Assembly: GCA_040772065.1 (NCBI GenBank) | Contig: JAXGYX010000001.1 | Coordinates: 1,860,001 to 1,924,000, forward strand | Length of the DNA stretch: 64,000 bases | DNA from: JAXGYX01 sp040772065 | GTDB taxonomy: Bacteria; Bacillota; Clostridia; Saccharofermentanales; Fastidiosipilaceae | Reading direction: 5' to 3' | Shown: piece after piece, positions 59,677-64,000 of the stretch | Layout: each line of letters begins with the position of its first letter | How positions within the stretch are numbered: position 1 is the stretch's first letter | Program-made: the position numbers and the translations under genes | The notes under the pieces: model-generated | What the model saw: the letters and a program-made list of their open reading frames with translations, nothing else | Told to the model about the DNA's origin: nothing | The model's database searches: none

Positions 59677-60540
59677 TCAATCCCAGTATTTTTCGACGTG
59701 AGCCTTGGTGACTTCGGCCGCGATGCGGACGTTTTCTTCCTGGCTCAGTTCATAGTAATCCGGACGGAAAACTTCAATTGTGCAGACATCGCCTTCAAAG
59801 CCAATTTTCTTGAAGGTGTCCGCGTAGCGTTTATGATCCAGGCAACCACGCTCGTCACCCGGCCAGAGACGGACTGCGTCGGTGTTGTAGGAAGCGCCGC
59901 AAGGCATGTCTTCCATGTCGTTCAAGTGCCATACGAAAATCTTTTTGCCATCGGCTTTTTCCAAAGATTCCCAGCAGGATCCCATGGCGTGGAAGTGATA
60001 CTGATCCAAGGTCACGCCGACCAGCGGATGATCGACTTCCTCGACGATCGCATAGGCGTCTTCGAAGCGGTTGATGCTCATCGAAGGAGCGCCGCAAAAC
60101 TCGATTGACAGTTTGATGTTGTGCGGTTCGACCTTTTTGAGCATTTGCTTGATCACTTCGACAGCGTCTTTGCGGATTTCGGGGATGGTCGCCGGCACTT
60201 CGAGCTCAAAGCTCGGCACAACAACGATCATCTGGCAGTCAAGAATCAGACAGCGACGGATGATCTCATCCAGCTCGGCCATGACGGCGTCTTTTTCTTC
60301 TTGTGTCTGCTTCATATTGAAGAAAATGAGCGCATTATACGAGAGCATTTTCAGCTTGTGGTTTTTGAACCACTCGCCCAGGTCTTCCAGAGTGTACTTG
60401 CCCGCCTCGAGATCACGGTTCAGGCATTCTGACTGAATGTCGATGAAATCAAATCCGTGTTTTTCACAATACTCAAGGTCTTTCATTACCGAGTGATCTT
60501 TGCAGTAGCGATTGCATCCTTCGTTGAATCCAATTTTCAT
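59677..60540 (-). CDS. Sugar phosphate isomerase/epimerase (xylose-isomerase-like TIM barrel)
   Basis: A 287-residue barrel enzyme of the AP-endonuclease-2/IolE-IolI superfamily. The likely metal ligands are a Glu in LSIEFCGAPS, an Asp in GVTLDQYHFHAMG, a His in FVWHLNDME and a Glu in CTIEVFRPDYYEL, in the expected order. The ribosome site AAGGAGG is strong. It is divergent from an AraC-family regulator, which probably controls it in response to a sugar or inositol-type compound. No transporter or kinase is nearby to name the substrate. Confidence 0.85.
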   Translation of the reverse strand: MKIGFNEGCNRYCKDHSVMKDLEYCEKHGFDFIDIQSECLNRDLEAGKYTLEDLGEWFKNHKLKMLSYNALIFFNMKQTQEEKDAVMAELDEIIRRCLILDCQMIVVVPSFELEVPATIPEIRKDAVEVIKQMLKKVEPHNIKLSIEFCGAPSMSINRFEDAYAIVEEVDHPLVGVTLDQYHFHAMGSCWESLEKADGKKIFVWHLNDMEDMPCGASYNTDAVRLWPGDERGCLDHKRYADTFKKIGFEGDVCTIEVFRPDYYELSQEENVRIAAEVTKAHVEKYWD

Positions 60541-60647
60541 GCTTTTTCCTCCTTCTTGGGCGTTCGTGAAATCGAGCGCCGCCGTGCTGAAGCGTTTCGG
60601 TCGGACAGATTTGTTGTGTTCTCAGTGCGGATGAATTAGATATAATC

Positions 60648-60657
60648 ATGTTAACAT
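60648..60657. promoter_or_regulatory. Short palindrome in the isomerase/AraC divergent region
   Basis: ATGTTAACAT is a perfect ten-base palindrome directly after a TATAAT-like box (60641-60646) pointing to the AraC gene. It may be an operator, but a ten-base palindrome could be chance. Confidence 0.3.
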
Positions 60658-60708
60658 AGGAAGGACAAAATGATTAATTGATATCATGCAACCTGAGGAG
60701 TGAGCCAA

Positions 60709-61593
60709 ATGATTCCGTACTATGATTTGACGCCCGGAGGCGGTTCAGAGCTTGTGGTCAGCGTGTTCAGCACGATGCAGTCGGTTGAGTCTCATCGCCA
60801 TGAATTCCAGGAGTTTGTGTTGATCACAAAGGGCTCATGCATTCATCGCTACAACAATATCTCCAGGCCGCTCATTCCGGGCGACGTTTTTTTGATACCG
60901 CCTCACCAAGAACACGCGTATATTGTGGAAACACCGGTCAGCATGTACAACTGCCAATTTTTTCCCGAGTTGATAGCAGACCGGTGGGACGATCAGTTCG
61001 GGGACATGTTGAACAAACTTGCGGATGAATCCGATCAGGAGCCGGGTTATTCCGCCGATTTGAATCATCAACACATCATTCATCTGTCTGTCACCGAGGC
61101 GAAAGAGGTTCGCAGGATGTTGGACCAAATTCAACTCGAGCAACAAAATCAACTTTATGGCTTTCGCCGGGTCAAAGAAGGTTATTTAAATCTGATCTTG
61201 ATCACAATCGCCCGAGCTCACATGAATCAAGGGGCGGAGGGCCAAAAAGACTTTGCGTCGGGAAGTGGTTTGGTCCGCCATGCGCAACAATATATTGAAG
61301 AGCATCTGAGCGAGCCGATCCGTTTTTCAGACTATGCGGACAGCCAAAACGTCAGCGCCGGTTATTTTCGTTCTATTTTCAAAAACGCCACCGGCCTATC
61401 TCCGGTCGATTACCTGAATCGGCTACGAATTATCACCGCCATCGAATTGTTTAAAGACGAGGAGCTGGCTATTTCCGATGTCGCCGAAAAGGTTGGCATC
61501 CTGGACGCGAATTATTTTTCACGCCTTTTTCGCAAGATCATCGGTTACTCGCCCAGCGAATTTCGCAAGCGTTCGGGAAATCACAATGAATGA
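60709..61593 (+). CDS. AraC-family transcriptional regulator with cupin sensor domain
   Basis: A 294-residue regulator from the ATG at 60709, with GAGGAG ahead; a GTG three codons earlier overlaps the ribosome site. The N-terminal cupin-like sensor contains HRHEFQEFVLITKGSCIHRYNN and PGDVFLIPPHQEHAYIVETP. The C-terminal 100 residues hold two helix-turn-helix motifs: IRFSDYADSQNVSAGYFRSIFKNATGLSPVDYLNRLRI and LAISDVAEKVGILDANYFSRLFRKIIGYSPSEFRKRSG. It most likely senses a sugar and controls the divergent isomerase gene. Confidence 0.92.
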   Translation: MIPYYDLTPGGGSELVVSVFSTMQSVESHRHEFQEFVLITKGSCIHRYNNISRPLIPGDVFLIPPHQEHAYIVETPVSMYNCQFFPELIADRWDDQFGDMLNKLADESDQEPGYSADLNHQHIIHLSVTEAKEVRRMLDQIQLEQQNQLYGFRRVKEGYLNLILITIARAHMNQGAEGQKDFASGSGLVRHAQQYIEEHLSEPIRFSDYADSQNVSAGYFRSIFKNATGLSPVDYLNRLRIITAIELFKDEELAISDVAEKVGILDANYFSRLFRKIIGYSPSEFRKRSGNHNE

Positions 61594-61774
61594 GGAATTG
61601 ATGATCGAGTGAGTCTGACTTGCGTTTCCAATTGATCTGAGATCATTATAGCGAGCGCATCTCGGCAAGCGTTAGAAAAATCGGACCCAAATATAGCACA
61701 AAACACATCTTCACTGTAGTTTAAAATAATCAGGCAATTTACATTATTAGATTAGGTCGAAATAGGAGGTTGTT

Positions 61775-62485
61775 GTGAAAAAAGAAATAAATTTGCCGGA
61801 TCCCGGCCTGTATATCCGCCCGGTCGCCCATATTCGCACCGATTTCGCAGAGAAATTTGGCATTCCCAGGCAAAGTGGAGTGGTACCGGAGCTGAAGGCG
61901 GTGGTTGAGTTTGAGCCGGCGTTTCGCGATCCTGATGTTGTTCGTGGGCTGGAGGAGTTTTCACACATCTGGCTGATTTGGATTTTTTCAGCGAACCTTC
62001 AACATGATTGGTCGGCGACCGTGCGCCCGCCGCGCTTGGGAGGCAACGAACGAAAAGGAGTGTTCGCGACCCGATCCCCGTTTCGTCCCAACCCGCTGGG
62101 ATTGTCTTCGGTGAAGCTTGACTCGATCGTGATCGATGAAAAGCGGGGTCCGTTGCTTTATGTTTCCGGCGTAGATTTGATGGATCGCACACCAATCGTA
62201 GATATCAAACCTTATATTCCCGTCGGGGACTGCCATGTGGATGCCGCGCAGGGCTTTACACGTCACAATTCAAATCATTTGCTGCAAATTCAATTTCCGC
62301 AAGAGTTGTTGACGATGGTTCCGGAAGATAAACGGACAGCGCTGTTCGGTGTCCTCAAACAAGATCCACGTCCGGCCTATCAGGACGACGCCGACCGTGA
62401 GTATGGTATTGCCTTCGCCGGTCTGAACGTTCGCTTCAAGGTCTCAGATCAGGTGCTGGCCGTCACCTCTGTCACACCGTTGTGA
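61775..62485 (+). CDS. trmO: tRNA (N6-threonylcarbamoyladenosine-37) methyltransferase TrmO
   Basis: A 236-residue SAM-dependent enzyme of the TsaA/TrmO (YaeB) family that methylates t6A37 in threonine tRNAs. The start is a GTG at 61775, with AGGAGG five bases ahead. Conserved parts are IRPVAHIRTDFAEKFGIPRQSG, EEFSHIWLIWIFSANLQHDW, RPPRLGGNERKGVFATRSPFRPNPLGLSSVKL and VDIKPYIPVGDC. The C-terminal domain ends with DREYGIAFAGLNVRFKV. It is monocistronic. The tRNA-Thr(GGT) gene in this window is the kind of substrate it modifies. Confidence 0.93.
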   Translation: MKKEINLPDPGLYIRPVAHIRTDFAEKFGIPRQSGVVPELKAVVEFEPAFRDPDVVRGLEEFSHIWLIWIFSANLQHDWSATVRPPRLGGNERKGVFATRSPFRPNPLGLSSVKLDSIVIDEKRGPLLYVSGVDLMDRTPIVDIKPYIPVGDCHVDAAQGFTRHNSNHLLQIQFPQELLTMVPEDKRTALFGVLKQDPRPAYQDDADREYGIAFAGLNVRFKVSDQVLAVTSVTPL

Positions 62486-62575
62486 GCGATCACGGTCATA
62501 CTTCTTTTATCCTGTTCAATTATTCTCTTAAAATTAATCATATTAAATTAGTAAGATATATTTGAATTAAATTGA

Positions 62576-62603
62576 TTGATTAGCCTTATTAAACGTATAT
62601 AAT
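62576..62603 (+). promoter_or_regulatory. Promoter of the Rrf2-cysK unit
   Basis: TTGATT (62576-62581) and a perfect TATAAT (62598-62603) are 16 bases apart, about 60 bases ahead of the regulator gene. Downstream a small inverted repeat (AATAT, five bases, ATATT) could be a binding site for the regulator itself. Confidence 0.75.
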
Positions 62604-62661
62604 GGGGTAAGTTAAAAGAATATTATTCATATTGAAATACTGGGAATAAGGAGTCGGATCG

Positions 62662-63114
62662 ATGTATATCACGACAAAAGGCCGGTACGGCGTACAGGCG
62701 TTGACAGATCTTGCCATGTATTCACGGGACAAGCCGGTTTCGATAACAAAAATCGCCCGTCGCCAGAAGCTGTCGGCAAACTATTTGGAGCAATTGTTCG
62801 CTTTGTTGAAAAAAAGTGATCTCGTCAAAAGTATCCGCGGCGCGGGAGGCGGTTACGTGCTTTCACGATCGGCGGATGAGATCAGCATGTTGGAGGTTTT
62901 GCGTGTGTTGGAAGGAGAGATTGAACTCTCTGAGGCGCTCCACCGACCGGAGGTGTCCGATGTCGCGTTCAACACCATGATTTCGTGCAATCAGGCGCTT
63001 TGGCTTCCCTTGGAAAAATCACTCAGAGAACTATTGGGACAAGTGACTTTGCAAGACCTTTGTGATGAGCTCAACCGACAAAACACGATCTCCAGTGATT
63101 ACTACTACATATGA
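62662..63114 (+). CDS. Rrf2-family regulator, CymR-like
   Basis: A 150-residue DNA-binding protein. It starts MYITTKGRYGVQALTDLAMY, the Rrf2 signature, with a winged helix (SITKIARRQKLSANYLEQLFALLKKSDLVKSIRGAGGGYVLSR). It lacks the three-cysteine cluster of IscR; only one cysteine (MISCNQAL) is in the sensor half. The gene directly upstream of cysK makes it a likely CymR-type repressor of cysteine metabolism. In Bacillus CymR needs CysK as a co-repressor. A strong promoter and a GGAG ribosome site precede it. Confidence 0.9.
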   Translation: MYITTKGRYGVQALTDLAMYSRDKPVSITKIARRQKLSANYLEQLFALLKKSDLVKSIRGAGGGYVLSRSADEISMLEVLRVLEGEIELSEALHRPEVSDVAFNTMISCNQALWLPLEKSLRELLGQVTLQDLCDELNRQNTISSDYYYI

Positions 63115-63159
63115 TGGCGGGATGAGATGATTCATAGCCAATTTTGAAAGGAAACCAAA

Positions 63160-64000
63160 ATGAGTAAAATTTATCGAGATGTTGCTGAATTGATTGGCGA
63201 CACGCCGCTATATGAGGTATCTAATATTGAAAAGAATGATCGTTTGGCAGCGCGTGTTTTGGTCAAACTGGAGTCCTTCAATCCGGCGGGCAGTGTTAAA
63301 GACCGTATCGCGTTCGCCATGGTCGCCAAGGCGGAAGAGGATGGATTGATCAAACCGGGCGATACGATTATTGAGCCGACGAGTGGGAATACCGGTATCG
63401 GCCTCGCGGCGATAGCGGCTTCAAGGGGTTACCGGTCCATTTTCGTGATGCCGGAAAGCATGAGTGTGGAGCGTCGGAAGATCCTACAGGGATATGGCGC
63501 GCGAATTGTGTTGACTCCCGCTGATCAGGGGATGAAGGGAGCGATCGCGAAGGCGAATGAACTGAACAACGAGATCGAGGACTCGTTTATCCCCAGTCAG
63601 TTTGAAAACCTGGTCAATCCGCTCGCACATGAGCAGACGACCGGGCCGGAGATCTGGCGTGACACCGACGGCGAAGTCGCCGCCTTTGTCTCAGGAATCG
63701 GCACGGGCGGGACCGTCAGCGGAGTGTCTCATTATCTGAAACGACAAAATCAAAGCATTCATATTGTGGCGGTCGAACCGTCCGGTTCTCCCGTGCTGTC
63801 GGAAGGACATGGCGGTGCGCATAAAATCCAGGGCATCGGTGCGGGTTTCATTCCCAATACGTTGGACACCCAGTCTTATGATGAGGTGATCACGGTCGCG
63901 GATGATGACGCTTTGCGCACCTCGCGCAGAATGGCGCGGGAGGAGGGTGTGCTGGTCGGCATCTCCTCCGGAGCGGCTCTCTGGGCGGCGTTGGAACTTG
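63160..64000 (+). CDS. cysK: Cysteine synthase A (3' end outside window)
   Basis: PLP enzyme that makes cysteine from O-acetylserine and sulfide; 280 codons are visible, open to the right edge. It begins MSKIYRDVAELIGDTPLYEV after AAAGGA. The PLP lysine is K47 in NPAGSVKDRIAFAM. The substrate loop is TSGNTGIGLAAIA, and the phosphate-binding glycine-rich loop is GIGTGGTVSGV. It starts 45 bases after the Rrf2 gene and is probably cotranscribed. The C-terminal part needed to exclude a cystathionine beta-synthase-like relative is missing, but all visible features fit CysK. Confidence 0.94.
   Translation, partial: MSKIYRDVAELIGDTPLYEVSNIEKNDRLAARVLVKLESFNPAGSVKDRIAFAMVAKAEEDGLIKPGDTIIEPTSGNTGIGLAAIAASRGYRSIFVMPESMSVERRKILQGYGARIVLTPADQGMKGAIAKANELNNEIEDSFIPSQFENLVNPLAHEQTTGPEIWRDTDGEVAAFVSGIGTGGTVSGVSHYLKRQNQSIHIVAVEPSGSPVLSEGHGGAHKIQGIGAGFIPNTLDTQSYDEVITVADDDALRTSRRMAREEGVLVGISSGAALWAALEL

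Overview
The window looks like the replication-origin region of a low-to-middle GC, Gram-positive anaerobe of the class Clostridia. The order dnaA-dnaN-recF-remB-gyrB-parA-parB is the classic Firmicutes origin cluster. The butyrate and 4-hydroxybutyrate genes, the sortase-type and lipoprotein signals, the AGGAGG-type ribosome sites and the GTG/TTG starts all fit. I cannot name the genus. Transcription diverges at about 39.2 kb: almost everything from 4.1 to 39.2 kb is on the minus strand and most genes to the right are on the plus strand, as expected for genes co-directional with forks leaving an origin at dnaA.

Left end (1-4.1 kb, plus strand): the end of a polar amino-acid ABC transporter (permease and ATPase), a multispanning flippase-like protein with a family 2 glycosyltransferase, and a small cupin. 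Region 4.1-7.9 kb (minus): a BioB-like radical SAM enzyme and a NitT/TauT-type ABC importer whose ATPase gene has an in-frame TGA before the H-loop. A promoter overlapped by a perfect palindrome precedes this operon.

8.0-18.7 kb (minus): a ten-gene fermentation cluster. 4-hydroxybutyrate dehydrogenase, 4-hydroxybutyryl-CoA dehydratase and 4-hydroxybutyrate CoA-transferase feed crotonyl-CoA from the succinate semialdehyde side. Thiolase, 3-hydroxybutyryl-CoA dehydrogenase and crotonase feed it from acetyl-CoA. Butyryl-CoA dehydrogenase with EtfAB then reduces it. Two promoters, an operator-like palindrome and an internal terminator-like hairpin suggest graded expression.

18.8-39.2 kb (minus): an exonuclease, an NlpC/P60 peptidase, rpoC, rpoB, a PrsA-like foldase, a zinc-ribbon protein, parB, parA, gyrB, remB, recF, dnaN and dnaA. 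There are two parS-like sites and a cluster of DnaA-box-like sequences in the dnaA-dnaN gap.

39.4-64 kb (mostly plus): a secreted CAP-domain protein with a sortase-like tail, an Spx/ArsC-like protein, a VanZ-like protein, oligoendopeptidase F, a dGTPase, and then the most unusual segment (46.0-50.7 kb). That segment has an intact-looking corrinoid adenosyltransferase, a HemC-CobA-HemD triple fusion with several altered active-site residues, and a CbiA/CobB homologue that has lost both its P-loop lysine and its glutaminase cysteine. After it come a SWIM/SNF2 helicase, a YtxH/YtxG-like stress pair, a DUF1846 protein, a lipoprotein, a tRNA-Gly/tRNA-Thr operon, an acetyltransferase, a sugar isomerase divergent from an AraC regulator, TrmO, an Rrf2/CymR-like regulator and the start of cysK.

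I see no CRISPR array, insertion sequence, prophage or rRNA. All family assignments and alignments are by eye from the sequence and from memory of the families; no search was run.
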